From NCBI GenBank assembly GCA_903871575.1, contig CAIQHJ010000215.1, positions 1-36,489 of the forward strand: DNA of 36,489 bases. Direction: 5' to 3'. Below, one piece after another: positions 1 through 8,723 of the stretch; the stretch's first letter is position 1, and the number at the start of each line of letters is the position of its first letter. Below the pieces are notes generated by a model that saw nothing but the letters and a program-made list of their open reading frames with translations, was not told the DNA's origin and ran no database searches. The translations under genes were made by a program, and so were the position numbers. The stretch comes from an uncultured Bacteroidota bacterium. GTDB taxonomy: Bacteria; Bacteroidota; Bacteroidia; Chitinophagales; Chitinophagaceae.

Positions 1-105
1 CACCACACCTTTGCGACTTTGCTCCCTTGGGTGCTTTGCGCGAAATCCAAACAAAACATCAACCATTAAACCCATAAACCCGCGAAGCGATTTAAACCAT
101 TAACC
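1..105. other. AT-rich intergenic end with short repeated words
   Basis: No gene is visible between the window edge and the M16 gene stop. The segment has two related words (CAACCATTAAACCC near 60 and AAACCATTAACCC near 94) and three occurrences of CTTTGC within positions 9-40, the last inside TGCTTTGCGCG. Such CTTTGCG-rich words often occur as dispersed intergenic repeats, but with only one copy here this cannot be shown. Confidence 0.3.
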
Positions 106-1383
106 CTAATACACCACCAACTCACAAAAATTACTCGGACGCAAATATTTATTCGCCAACTCCATCAATGTTTCTGCTGATACCGTTTTTATTTGATCAA
201 TAGAATCATAAAAATATTGCTCATCTACACCATTCAAAATAATATTCTTCCATTTGCCCATAATCTGAAACGGACCATCCAACTCACCCAAAATTCCACC
301 AATCATGTAATTGCGCACCAATAACAATTCTTCCTCTCCAATTTTTTCTTCTCGTAATCTTCGCATCTCCAAATACACCTCTTCTATCGTTGCCTCAGAA
401 ACATCTTTGCCCGCTTCCGTACTAATGATCCACGCAGTTTCCTGCATATGGTTTTGTATGTAACTATAGATGCCATATGTGTAGCCTTTCTCCTCCCGAA
501 TATTACTCATCAACCTCGACCCAAAAAATCCACCAAAAAGCGTATTCAAAACCATCACTTTTTTGAAATCAGGATGATGCCTATTCGGAAATGGCATGCC
601 AATTCTAATAGCGCCCTGTACCGCGTTGGGATCATTGTTGATGCGAAACTTTTTTTCTTCCGATGGAAACACAGCAACATGTGGAACAACCATTTTTTCT
701 TTTTGAACAGTCAGCTTCCCAAAAAATTGATTGAGCTGTTGATGAAAATCTGACGGTATTCGACCAGATACAAATATTTGACAATGACCATTAATATAAT
801 ACTTGCTGTAGAAAGCTTTACACGCACCAGTTGTCAATGCATCAATATCTAACGGATGTGTATAAACGCCATACGGATGTTGTTCTCCATAAATATAACT
901 GTCAATCAACCTGCCAGCCACAAATTCTGCTTTTTGTAGGTTTACTTTAAGTCGTTGCTTGGAATTTTGTTGATATATTTCGAGCTCTTGCTCAGAAAAA
1001 ATAGAATCCGTAAGCATGTCTGCCACAACAGGCAATAGCTTTCCTACATGCTTGCTCAAACTGTGTAAGGTGAGCACTGATGTTTCATTATAACAAGCTC
1101 TGCTGCAATAACCACCATAATAATCAAAAGTCTCGTTGATTTGAAATGCGGTTTTACTTGAGGTTCCATTCTTCAACAAAAAATTGGTTGCTGCGGCAAT
1201 ACCTTTTTGGTCCTCAAAAAAATTACCTGCATAAAACACCATCTCCATCTGAATCACATCTTGCGCGCCAGCATCTACACTATATACATTTATGCCATTG
1301 TCTAACCTAAAATGCTGATAAGGTTTTAATGAAAGTTGATAATCAACGGCATCTTTTATGGGTGGTGCTATTTTTCTATTCAT
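106..1383 (-). CDS. M16 family peptidase-like protein, zinc-motif-less subunit
   Basis: This 425-residue protein has the two-lobed M16B (pitrilysin/mitochondrial-processing-peptidase-like) layout. The N-terminal lobe lacks the HxxEH zinc motif: where it should lie, near residues 63-70, the sequence reads AAATNFLLKNG. The C-terminal lobe keeps the substrate-grasping R/Y region, SRLMSNIREEKGYTYGIYS, near residues 290-308. This is the pattern of the non-catalytic partner in bacterial M16 heterodimers. The ATG lies 1 base after the stop of the upstream M16 gene, so the two are almost certainly co-transcribed and probably act as a heterodimer. There is no signal peptide, so the protein is probably cytoplasmic. 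Family assignment is firm; lack of catalysis is inferred from the missing ligands. Confidence 0.9.
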   Translation of the reverse strand: MNRKIAPPIKDAVDYQLSLKPYQHFRLDNGINVYSVDAGAQDVIQMEMVFYAGNFFEDQKGIAAATNFLLKNGTSSKTAFQINETFDYYGGYCSRACYNETSVLTLHSLSKHVGKLLPVVADMLTDSIFSEQELEIYQQNSKQRLKVNLQKAEFVAGRLIDSYIYGEQHPYGVYTHPLDIDALTTGACKAFYSKYYINGHCQIFVSGRIPSDFHQQLNQFFGKLTVQKEKMVVPHVAVFPSEEKKFRINNDPNAVQGAIRIGMPFPNRHHPDFKKVMVLNTLFGGFFGSRLMSNIREEKGYTYGIYSYIQNHMQETAWIISTEAGKDVSEATIEEVYLEMRRLREEKIGEEELLLVRNYMIGGILGELDGPFQIMGKWKNIILNGVDEQYFYDSIDQIKTVSAETLMELANKYLRPSNFCELVVY

Positions 1384-1384
1384 G

Positions 1385-2623
1385 TTAATTGTTGCTTAAG
1401 TAATATAAGGTACTGCAATTGTTGTCGTCAAATATCGTGTTGCTGCCCTCCAAAATTTGTTCGGCGGTTACAGATTGATATTTCGATAATTCGGTGTTGA
1501 TTAAATCGGCATCTCCTAAATTTTCATACATCGCAATACTCGAAGCCCTGTTCATCAAACTCATGTCTTCAAATGCCATGGCGCTTTCGGCTTTGTTTTT
1601 TACTTTTTCCAACTCAGATACCGATATCCCCGATGTTTGTAATTTTTTTATTTCTTCCATCAACGCAGCATCTGCATCTTGTATGTTTACACCTTTTACC
1701 AATTTTCCTGAAATGGTCATCAATCCAGCGTCGGTACTGCCAAAATGATAGCAATCCAAATCACTAAACATTTTTTTCTCTTTCACTAAGGTTTGAAATA
1801 AACGAGATGATCCTCCGCCACTTAATATATCCGAAATTAAATCTGCTGCATAATACCGTTCGTCCATTCGAGCGCACATGTGCCAACATTTATACAGTGC
1901 ATCCAATGGCACACCTGCTTTTACTTCCAAATGACGGGCTGTTGTTTGTTTGGGCTCTATGGGCAAATTGCGATTGTATTTTGTTCCTGCAGGAATCGGA
2001 CCAAACCATTTCTCTGCCAATTCCTTTATCGACGCTGTTTCTACATTTCCTGCAACCACTAAAATCGCATTACTTGGTGTGTAATGTTTATAAAAAAATG
2101 CCTTCACATCTTCCAATGTCGCATCTTCTACATGTTGTAATGATGCGCCAATCGTCATCCATTTGTATGGATTTGTAGTGTAGGCCAATTCACGCATTTT
2201 ATGCCAAACATCTCCATATGGTTTGTTGATGTAATGTTCTTTAAACTCTTCGCATACTACTTTCCGCTGCACTTCTAAACTTTTTTTGCTGAATGCCAAA
2301 CTCAACATTCGGTCGCTCTCCAGCCAAAAAGCTGTCTCAATATTTTCGGCAGGCAACTGACAATAATAATTGGTCAAATCATTGGTGGTAAATGCATTGT
2401 TTTCTCCACCGGCAACCTGTAAAGGTTCATCGTAAGATGGAATGTTTTTGCTTCCGCCAAACATCAAATGCTCAAACAAATGGGCAAAGCCAGTTTTATC
2501 CGCATGTTCATCTCTTGCACCTACGTCATACAACACGTTCAACACCGCCATAGGCGTGCTTTTATCTTCGTGTACCAATACGCGAAGTCCGTTTTCTAAT
2601 GTAAATTTTTGATACGCTATCAT
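1385..2623 (-). CDS. M16 family zinc metallopeptidase, catalytic subunit
   Basis: A 412-residue M16B peptidase. The inverted zinc motif HLFEH (HxxEH) lies near residue 50, in the context GFAHLFEHLMFGG, with downstream acidic residues at EVQRKVVCEEFKEH for the third ligand. The C-terminal lobe has SSRLFQTLVKEKKMFSDLDCY, the R/Y region. I chose the ATG at 2623 (MIAYQKFTLENG), which begins where family members begin; an in-frame ATG at 2644 would add seven unrelated residues. A -7-like box, TACATTTG, lies within those seven codons at 2628-2635. No signal peptide is seen. It is followed after 1 base by the zinc-less M16 partner. It probably degrades peptides; the substrate is unknown. Confidence 0.93.
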   Translation of the reverse strand: MIAYQKFTLENGLRVLVHEDKSTPMAVLNVLYDVGARDEHADKTGFAHLFEHLMFGGSKNIPSYDEPLQVAGGENNAFTTNDLTNYYCQLPAENIETAFWLESDRMLSLAFSKKSLEVQRKVVCEEFKEHYINKPYGDVWHKMRELAYTTNPYKWMTIGASLQHVEDATLEDVKAFFYKHYTPSNAILVVAGNVETASIKELAEKWFGPIPAGTKYNRNLPIEPKQTTARHLEVKAGVPLDALYKCWHMCARMDERYYAADLISDILSGGGSSRLFQTLVKEKKMFSDLDCYHFGSTDAGLMTISGKLVKGVNIQDADAALMEEIKKLQTSGISVSELEKVKNKAESAMAFEDMSLMNRASSIAMYENLGDADLINTELSKYQSVTAEQILEGSNTIFDDNNCSTLYYLSNN

Positions 2624-2662
2624 GTTGCAAATGTAGGGTGGCAATGAGTGTAGGAAAAATAT

Positions 2663-3850
2663 TTATAGTATACAAATCGTTTTCATTTCCAATTCTATTA
2701 AAATACCCGCTCTGTTTATGATTGATTTGATGATTTTATCGGGCTCTTGCAACAAATTTTTATATTGTTGTAAGTTCCCAAAAAACTGATTGTCTACACT
2801 AATCATTTCATCTCCAATTAGAAAGCCCGCAACTGCTGCAGGTGATCCTGCAATTACATCTTCCACCACAATGCGATCATTCAACAACGCGATGGTTAAG
2901 CCTGCATAGCCATATTCAAAAGGCGCGTCAAAATAAAGGTTGGGACTGAGGTGAATTTCATTTTGCGGATAATTGATGATCAGGTTAAACCGTCGAAGGA
3001 TTTCGTTGCCAATTAAGCCACCAGAAAGCGGATAGGCTATTACATTTAAATCATCCTTAAAAAGATACGTTGGCACTTGCTTGAATTTATAAGGACCCAT
3101 TTTTACTTCTTTCAGCACGGTAAGTTGCATCTGCTTTTTTCCGCCCAAACCCTCGGCCTGTGTGGTAAACGTTTTTTGATTGGCAGAAAGAATATTGCTG
3201 TCGGTAACCAATTGATTGCTCAACAATAATGGCAAACCAGCACCGGTATCTAAAAAAAAGTTGAACTGTGTTTTCTTCCTCATCTTAAACGAAACCGCAT
3301 GTAATGGCAGCGGCTGGATTTTAACGTGGAGCAAGTTTCCTTTGAAAGGATATTTGATTTTACCTGGCGAATACACCATCAACAACGAACGATCAAAATT
3401 TATTTTAATAATGTATTTACTAAAGAACGCATATCCAATTACACCATCAATTTTTTCGCCGTAAATGCTCGACAACTGGCTATAATTGTACACATGAAAT
3501 GGCATTGAGGGAAGCTTTAAGTTGGGAAAACATATGCTTGTTGTAGATGTGAAACTGACAGTTGATTTTCCACCGATGCCGCTGATACTTTTATTAGAAG
3601 AATTAATTAAAATATTATGCTCCACACATGTTGAAGAATCGATTGATATGCCACCACTACCGGTGTCTAAAATAAATTGTAAGCTATCGTTGCTGTTGAA
3701 CAACGCCGCTTTTACCAATATCACGCCACCCATTATTTGTTTGAATGGAATAGTGGTGATGTATTGTGCCTGTGGTTGGGCATGTTGCTGCTGTGCATAG
3801 TTGCTGTTGCAAACAATCAGTAAAAAAGTTATGAAGAATGCTATTTTCAT
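2663..3850 (-). CDS. exported retropepsin-like aspartyl protease with C-terminal PDZ domain
   Basis: A 395-residue protein with a Sec signal peptide (MKIAFFITFLLIVCNSNYAQ). It has two aspartyl-protease half-domains, each with an active-site triplet: LDTGSG with Asp62 and LDTGAG with Asp201. Two DTG motifs in one chain suggest a pepsin-like pseudo-dimer built from retropepsin-type units. A PDZ domain fills about residues 315-385, including VIAGSPAAVAGFLIGDEMISV. It probably acts in the periplasm or on the outer face of the cell. It lies 39 bases upstream of the M16 pair on the same strand and may share transcription with it. Substrate is unknown. The 91-base gap to mqnC is a divergent promoter region. 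Confidence 0.85.
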   Translation of the reverse strand: MKIAFFITFLLIVCNSNYAQQQHAQPQAQYITTIPFKQIMGGVILVKAALFNSNDSLQFILDTGSGGISIDSSTCVEHNILINSSNKSISGIGGKSTVSFTSTTSICFPNLKLPSMPFHVYNYSQLSSIYGEKIDGVIGYAFFSKYIIKINFDRSLLMVYSPGKIKYPFKGNLLHVKIQPLPLHAVSFKMRKKTQFNFFLDTGAGLPLLLSNQLVTDSNILSANQKTFTTQAEGLGGKKQMQLTVLKEVKMGPYKFKQVPTYLFKDDLNVIAYPLSGGLIGNEILRRFNLIINYPQNEIHLSPNLYFDAPFEYGYAGLTIALLNDRIVVEDVIAGSPAAVAGFLIGDEMISVDNQFFGNLQQYKNLLQEPDKIIKSIINRAGILIELEMKTICIL

Positions 3851-3882
3851 TTTTTCTTCTACAATTTACAACCTAATGATAG

Positions 3883-3890
3883 TAAATTTG
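3883..3890 (+). promoter_or_regulatory. candidate -7 box of mqnC promoter
   Basis: TAAATTTG matches the Bacteroidota -7 consensus TAnnTTTG and lies 51 bases upstream of the mqnC ATG, in the divergent gap. No TTG is found at the expected -33 spacing, so this is a half-supported call. Confidence 0.4.
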
Positions 3891-3901
3891 TTGATAATCG
3901 T

Positions 3902-3922
3902 GGGCCGTTGAATTAACGTCCC
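3902..3922 (+). other. hairpin in the mqnC leader
   Basis: GGGCCGTT and AACGTCCC pair as a stem of seven base pairs with one C-T mismatch, around a GAATT loop. It falls just after the expected transcription start and 20 bases before the mqnC ATG. It is not followed by a T run, so it is not a plain terminator. A role in translation control is possible but unproven. Confidence 0.35.
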
Positions 3923-3941
3923 TACATTCAACCTGTTTTCA

Positions 3942-5063
3942 ATGAATTATCAAACAATTTTAGCGAGAGGATTGGCATTTGAGTTTTTGACAGTGGAAGA
4001 AGGCGTGCACCTATACGAACATGCACCATTGTCAGAATTGATGTTTGTAGCAGATGAGCTTAGAAAAATACAAGTGCCACACGGAAAAGTAACTTGGCAA
4101 ATCGATCGAAATGTAAACACCACAAATGTTTGTGTGGCCAATTGTAAATTTTGTAACTTTTTTAGAATCCCCGGACATGCCGATGCATACATTACAGACA
4201 TCGAAACCTACAAACAAAAAATTGAGGAAACAATTAAATACGGTGGCGATCAGTTGTTGCTACAAGGCGGACATCATCCTGCTTTAGGCTTATCGTTTTA
4301 TGTGAATTTGTTTTCAGAATTAAAGTCACTGTATCCCAATATCAAACTACATACATTAGGACCCCCAGAAATTGCGCACATCACCAAATTGGAAAAAAGT
4401 ACACACCGAGAAGTGCTGATGGCTTTGCAGGCTGCGGGAATGGACAGCTTGCCAGGTGCAGGTGCAGAGATACTAACGGATAGAGTTAGACGATTAATTA
4501 GCAAAGGAAAATGTGGCGCACAAGAATGGTTGGATATCATGCATGAATGTCATAAATTAAACATCACAACTTCGGCCACCATGATGTTTGGTCATGTAGA
4601 AACCATAACAGAAAGATTTGAGCATTTGGTAAAAATAAGAGAAGTGCAAAGCAGGAAGCCAGAAACTGCAAAAGGATTTTTGGCTTTTATACCTTGGACA
4701 TTTCAGGATGTAGATACCTTGCTCACAAAAATTAGAGGCGTTCAAAATCTTACCACGCCAGAAGAATATATTCGGATGATTGCCTTGAGTAGAATCATGT
4801 TGCCAAATGTGAAGAATATTCAAGCCAGTTGGTTGACAGTAGGAAAGCAAGTAGCGGAATTGTGTTTGCGCGCAGGAGCCAACGACTATGGCAGCATCAT
4901 GATCGAAGAAAACGTTGTCAGTGCAGCTGGTGCTCCACATCGATTTACAAGCAAAGGAATTCAAGAAGCCATCCGCGCTGCAGGATTTGAGCCTCAATTG
5001 AGAAACCAGCAATACGAGTGGAGAACAATGCCTCAAATGGAAGAACAACAAATCAGTTATTAA
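3942..5063 (+). CDS. mqnC: cyclic dehypoxanthinyl futalosine synthase (radical SAM)
   Basis: A 373-residue radical SAM enzyme. The 4Fe-4S cysteines are in CVANCKFC (Cys64, Cys68, Cys71, CxxxCxxC), followed by NFFRIPGHADAYI, which is typical of MqnC. It cyclises dehypoxanthinyl futalosine in the futalosine route to menaquinone. Long blocks such as LLLQGGHHP, DSLPGAGAEIL and NVKNIQASWLTVGKQ match the MqnC branch of the family rather than MqnE or CofH. Full length, with no signal peptide, so cytoplasmic. The next gene starts 20 bases after the stop. Other mqn genes are not in the window, so the pathway genes are scattered in this genome. Confidence 0.96.
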   Translation: MNYQTILARGLAFEFLTVEEGVHLYEHAPLSELMFVADELRKIQVPHGKVTWQIDRNVNTTNVCVANCKFCNFFRIPGHADAYITDIETYKQKIEETIKYGGDQLLLQGGHHPALGLSFYVNLFSELKSLYPNIKLHTLGPPEIAHITKLEKSTHREVLMALQAAGMDSLPGAGAEILTDRVRRLISKGKCGAQEWLDIMHECHKLNITTSATMMFGHVETITERFEHLVKIREVQSRKPETAKGFLAFIPWTFQDVDTLLTKIRGVQNLTTPEEYIRMIALSRIMLPNVKNIQASWLTVGKQVAELCLRAGANDYGSIMIEENVVSAAGAPHRFTSKGIQEAIRAAGFEPQLRNQQYEWRTMPQMEEQQISY

Positions 5064-5083
5064 CCATAATAAAAAATAAATCG

Positions 5084-5734
5084 ATGTTTAAATTCGAAAA
5101 GAAAGTGTGCATTGTTGGTACAGGTGGTTTTGGAAGAGAGGTATTGTGTTGTTTGATAGATGCGTTAACAACACAGACGAGCAAGCCCATTGAAGAGATG
5201 GCTTGTTTTATGGTGAGTGATGAACATTATAATGAAGCGCAAATCATGGGAATAGAAGTGATACCCACTTCAAAATTTGATCCTGCTTTGTATGATGTGG
5301 TTGTAGCCATTGGCGAGCCATCCATCAGAAAGAAAATGGTAGAAAGCTTACCTGCCAATACCACTTATGCAACCATCATACATCCAACGGTAGTGCTGTC
5401 TAAATGGGTTGAGATTGGAGAAGGAAGCATCATCACCGCAGGAACGATATTAACAACCAACATCAAAATAGGCAAGCACGCACATTTGAATTTGCTAACA
5501 ACAATTGGGCACGACTGTGTGATGGGAGATTATTTTACCACAGCGCCAGCTGCCAACATTAGCGGTAATTGTATATTTGGTTCTGGTGTATATTTTGGAA
5601 CAAATGCATCTGTGCGTCAGGGTGTTAACATATGTAATGATGTTACCATTGGGATGGGCGGCGTGGTGGTGAAGCACATTACAGAACCTGGCGTGTATAT
5701 TGGAAACCCGTTGAGTAAGTTGGAAAAGAAATAA
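5084..5734 (+). CDS. NeuD/PglD-like sugar O- or N-acetyltransferase
   Basis: A 216-residue protein. The N-terminal Rossmann-like nucleotide-sugar domain starts with VGTGGFGREV (residues 11-20). The C-terminal half is a left-handed beta-helix of hexapeptide repeats, from about residue 100 to 210. The likely catalytic histidine is His143 in TIGHDCVMGDY, matching the His of PglD/NeuD enzymes. Family members acetylate UDP-linked or sialic-type sugars for glycans. I chose the ATG at 5084 (MFKFEKK) over an in-frame start inside mqnC at 5018. It sits 20 bases after mqnC and probably shares its transcript, although no functional link is evident. The acceptor sugar cannot be told from the sequence. 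Confidence 0.85.
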   Translation: MFKFEKKVCIVGTGGFGREVLCCLIDALTTQTSKPIEEMACFMVSDEHYNEAQIMGIEVIPTSKFDPALYDVVVAIGEPSIRKKMVESLPANTTYATIIHPTVVLSKWVEIGEGSIITAGTILTTNIKIGKHAHLNLLTTIGHDCVMGDYFTTAPAANISGNCIFGSGVYFGTNASVRQGVNICNDVTIGMGGVVVKHITEPGVYIGNPLSKLEKK

Positions 5735-5844
5735 TAGAATCTAAAGCGCCTAACTTCTATTTCGCAGCATGTTTTAGTTATATACAACATCTTTAAGTAT
5801 GAAATTCCTGCCGAATTGAATCTGCCAACCATTAAGACAAGCAA

Positions 5845-7002
5845 ATGAAATTAAGCAGACTTTTCAGAGATTTTTTTAACAACCAAAAAGCAGGCGGACT
5901 GATGTTGGTTTTCGTGACCATGCTTTCACTTGTACTCGCAAATTCTCCTTGGAAGACAAACTACATCAACTTTTGGCATATTAACTTGGGCGGACATGGT
6001 ATCGTTCATTGGATAAACGACGGACTAATGACCATTTTCTTTTTGCTCATTGGTTTGGAACTCGAACGAGAAATTTACAGCGGAGAACTTTCTCATTTGA
6101 AGAAAGCTGCACTTCCCATGTTTGCAGCAATTGGTGGAATGCTTGTTCCGGCAGGATTATTTTTATTACTCAACTTTGGGTCAGATACACAAGGCGGCGC
6201 TGGCATTCCAATGGCAACAGACATTGCCTTTGCTATTGGCATTTTATCGCTGTTGGGCAATCGAGTTCCAGCCGCGCTTAAAATATTTTTGACCGCTTTG
6301 GCTGTAATAGACGACTTGGGCGCCATCATCGTTATTGCAATTTTCTACACCACCACCATATCATTTGTTTATCTATTTGTAGCATTAGGGATTTTTGGTT
6401 TTCTACTCATCCTAAACCGACTAAAAGTTCAAGCGCTTATTCCCTATTTAATTGGCGGTGTAGCCATGTGGTATTGTATGTTGCATTCGGGTGTGCATGC
6501 TACAATAACCGGTGTTTTGTTGGCATTTGCCATTCCATTTGGAAACGGTGGATCGCAATCAATTTCTTATAAACTGCAACATTTTTTACACAAACCCGTT
6601 GCTTTTTGTATTCTACCATTGTTTGCAATAGCCAATACTTGCATTGCCATTGACAACAGTTGGCAAGCTGGCTTAGGACATACAAATAGTATAGGAATTT
6701 TGGCTGGACTTGTAATCGGAAAACCTCTAGGAATTTGGCTATTTTCTTTCATTGGGGTTGGCATGGGATTTTGTGCATTGCCAACCGGCTTGAAATGGAA
6801 AAATATTGTTGGTGCAGGTTTTTTAGGCGGCATTGGTTTTACCATGTCGATCTTCATTACACTTCTTGCCTTTGACAATGCAGAATTCGTAAACAACTCA
6901 AAAATTGCCATTCTTGCCGCTTCAATTATTGCAGCAACAATTGGTTTTATCTTTCTCAAAATAACACTAAAACCCAGGTTGAAATTGGACGTTGAATTTT
7001 AG
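5845..7002 (+). CDS. nhaA: Na+/H+ antiporter NhaA
   Basis: A 385-residue inner-membrane antiporter with about 11-12 hydrophobic helices. Diagnostic motifs are GLELEREIYSGEL (residues 70-82), MATDIAFAIGIL with Asp126, and AVIDDLGAIIVIAIFY with the Asp156-Asp157 pair that corresponds to the ion-binding aspartates of E. coli NhaA. The C-terminal half has GFLGGIGFTMSIFI. It expels sodium or lithium in exchange for protons. Length is normal for the family. It is preceded by a 110-base gap and followed by 218 bases without a clear gene, so it is probably transcribed alone. Confidence 0.97.
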   Translation: MKLSRLFRDFFNNQKAGGLMLVFVTMLSLVLANSPWKTNYINFWHINLGGHGIVHWINDGLMTIFFLLIGLELEREIYSGELSHLKKAALPMFAAIGGMLVPAGLFLLLNFGSDTQGGAGIPMATDIAFAIGILSLLGNRVPAALKIFLTALAVIDDLGAIIVIAIFYTTTISFVYLFVALGIFGFLLILNRLKVQALIPYLIGGVAMWYCMLHSGVHATITGVLLAFAIPFGNGGSQSISYKLQHFLHKPVAFCILPLFAIANTCIAIDNSWQAGLGHTNSIGILAGLVIGKPLGIWLFSFIGVGMGFCALPTGLKWKNIVGAGFLGGIGFTMSIFITLLAFDNAEFVNNSKIAILAASIIAATIGFIFLKITLKPRLKLDVEF

Positions 7003-7220
7003 CAAATCATATAGAAAAATAAAAAAGTAAATTGATTACATTCATTCCATAAAATATTTCACAAACAAATTGCTCTAGACTTACATAAACATCGGGCAAT
7101 GAGCATCAGGTTACATATGAACATAGAAACAGAAACAACATCCACATCAACAGCCTTGAAGCAGCAATATTAGAGGGCATCAAATAAACCCATTAAGCTA
7201 CATTCATCAAACAAAAAATA

Positions 7221-7844
7221 ATGAAAACAGTAGAAGAAGCTTTCAACATCTTAGCAAGAGACTGCTACTTTTGGCTACCTTCTTTTGAAAACACAACAAG
7301 GCCAAAAGATCGGAGCGGTCATTATATTCCCGATAGTGAAGAAGGTTTCGAATATTACTGCCAATGGCTAACCGACTACTTAACCTTTAACAGCATTCCT
7401 GTTGCAACGTATCAGGTGCCCATTATCAAACGATTAAAAAAACGCAAAGAAATATCCAACGCTTTTCTGCTTGGTAATGCAGGATTCTCTTCATACTATT
7501 ATATTTTCAACCCCAATCTTAAAATGTATCCCAAAAACTTTTTAGACGATCCCAATCCAAACCGCATCAAAGCAGAGGAATTGGTAAAATTTGAATCCAG
7601 GTTTGGTGAGATGCCAAAATTTAGAGGATTAAACGCCAACGAGAATTTGCAAATAAGTTTGATTTTCGATTATATTTCGATTCAACAATATAAACTCGTT
7701 TCTAAACTGTATGGACCCATTTGGTCGGACATGGGCTGGCGAGCATTGCTTAAAGAAGGATTACAAACCGTGAAGGATAAAAACGATAAAGTAAAATTTA
7801 CCAAGCATTTTATTGAAGAGATCAGTGATTTGAATGGAAAATAA
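7221..7844 (+). CDS. conserved-looking protein of unknown function
   Basis: I do not recognise this 207-residue protein. It is soluble, has no signal peptide or membrane segment, and is rich in aromatic residues (CYFWLPSFEN near residue 14, FEYYCQWLTDYL near residue 43, SSYYYIF near residue 90). The ORF is long, has ATG and a normal stop, and its codon use looks like that of its neighbours. It stands apart from nhaA (218 bases) and from the next gene, so it may be a single-gene unit. No catalytic motif can be named. Confidence 0.7.
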   Translation: MKTVEEAFNILARDCYFWLPSFENTTRPKDRSGHYIPDSEEGFEYYCQWLTDYLTFNSIPVATYQVPIIKRLKKRKEISNAFLLGNAGFSSYYYIFNPNLKMYPKNFLDDPNPNRIKAEELVKFESRFGEMPKFRGLNANENLQISLIFDYISIQQYKLVSKLYGPIWSDMGWRALLKEGLQTVKDKNDKVKFTKHFIEEISDLNGK

Positions 7845-7904
7845 ATAGGGTTTACAGCAGCAGCTAATCAATGATTACAACTCATTTTGAAAGACTAGTT
7901 TTTG

Positions 7905-7912
7905 TACATTTG
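7905..7912 (+). promoter_or_regulatory. candidate -7 box upstream of the exported orphan gene
   Basis: TACATTTG matches TAnnTTTG exactly. A TTTG at 7886-7889 lies 15 bases upstream, somewhat closer than the usual 19. Transcription would start near 7919, which fits the gene starting at 8016 with a leader of about 95 bases. Confidence 0.4.
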
Positions 7913-8015
7913 AACTGTTTTTAGTTAGATGATTTTTGAAGTTTACATCATCAAAAACGAAAGCATGTCATCAATTAAAAATAAAATCTTTTCTGATAAT
8001 CGAAAAAATGTAAAA

Positions 8016-8642
8016 ATGGACTTGATAAGCAAAACAACAACACTTGTATTTTTAATGCTGATGACTTTCGCTTCAAGTTTAGCACAAAACTATTTTATCA
8101 CCATCGAAAATGATTCTGTTGCATGTAAGCGTATCAATTTTTTCGACACCAATGCACAAGGCGTTATGAATGATTTGGAATATGTAAACAAAGACAATGT
8201 AACCATTCGACTCAAGAAAAGAGATATTCCCGAAATTAAAACCATATGCCAAAATGGAACCATTTACCTCAGAATGCCTTTAAAAATAAGTAATCCCGAT
8301 GGATATTACCGCTATGGAAAACGAATGGTAAATGGAAAAATAATGGTTGATGTGTATGATGATGTGCAAACCAGCTATCGATTAAAAGAAAACTTCGACG
8401 GTTCTTACAACCAACAAGGTGTGATGAAGCAAACAAGAGAAGGCATTTATCTTCGACACGTTAGATTACCAGATGGTAGTATTTATGAAGTTTCTGGACT
8501 CAAAGGAATTAAAGCTTTAAAATCAATCAGAAAATTCATGTTTGAATGCGAGCAATACAAAAAAGAATACGAATCAAATCCAAAATATCAATCCTGCACA
8601 TTTGAAGAAGCTGTAGCTGATTACAACAAAATGTGCCCATAA
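8016..8642 (+). CDS. exported protein of unknown function
   Basis: A 208-residue protein from the ATG at 8016, where a clean Sec signal peptide begins (MDLISKTTTLVFLMLMTFAS, probable cleavage at SLA|QN). The frame is open back to an ATG at 7929, but the extra 29 residues are polar and would precede the signal peptide, so I prefer 8016. The mature part has no motif I recognise. Two or three cysteines near the C-terminus (FMFECEQ, YQSCTFEE, NKMCP) could form disulfides in the periplasm. It may be a periplasmic or outer-membrane-associated protein. Confidence 0.65.
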   Translation: MDLISKTTTLVFLMLMTFASSLAQNYFITIENDSVACKRINFFDTNAQGVMNDLEYVNKDNVTIRLKKRDIPEIKTICQNGTIYLRMPLKISNPDGYYRYGKRMVNGKIMVDVYDDVQTSYRLKENFDGSYNQQGVMKQTREGIYLRHVRLPDGSIYEVSGLKGIKALKSIRKFMFECEQYKKEYESNPKYQSCTFEEAVADYNKMCP

Positions 8643-8686
8643 CAAATTACGCAGTTTAAACATTTCCAAAATTTCAACCTTGATCA

Positions 8687-8704
8687 TCCCATTCAAAAAT
8701 GGGA
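8687..8704. repeat. short perfect hairpin between genes
   Basis: TCCCATT and AATGGGA form a perfect 7-bp stem around CAAA, 45 bases after the stop of the exported orphan and 20 bases before the transporter ATG. There is no immediate T run, so it could be a weak terminator or an operator for the next gene. Confidence 0.35.
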
Positions 8705-8723
8705 ATAAGCATATCTTTATTTT

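Noticed and set aside
448-753. Plus-strand ORF of 101 residues inside the M16 gene
   Set aside because: It is antisense to a well-supported gene, has no family match, and its composition is what the opposite frame of a coding gene gives.
4557-5051. Minus-strand ORF of 164 residues inside mqnC
   Set aside because: Antisense shadow of a strongly conserved gene; no motif, no promoter.
7099-7173. 24-residue micro-ORF between nhaA and the next gene
   Set aside because: Low complexity (threonine and serine rich) with no promoter or terminator; too short to support.
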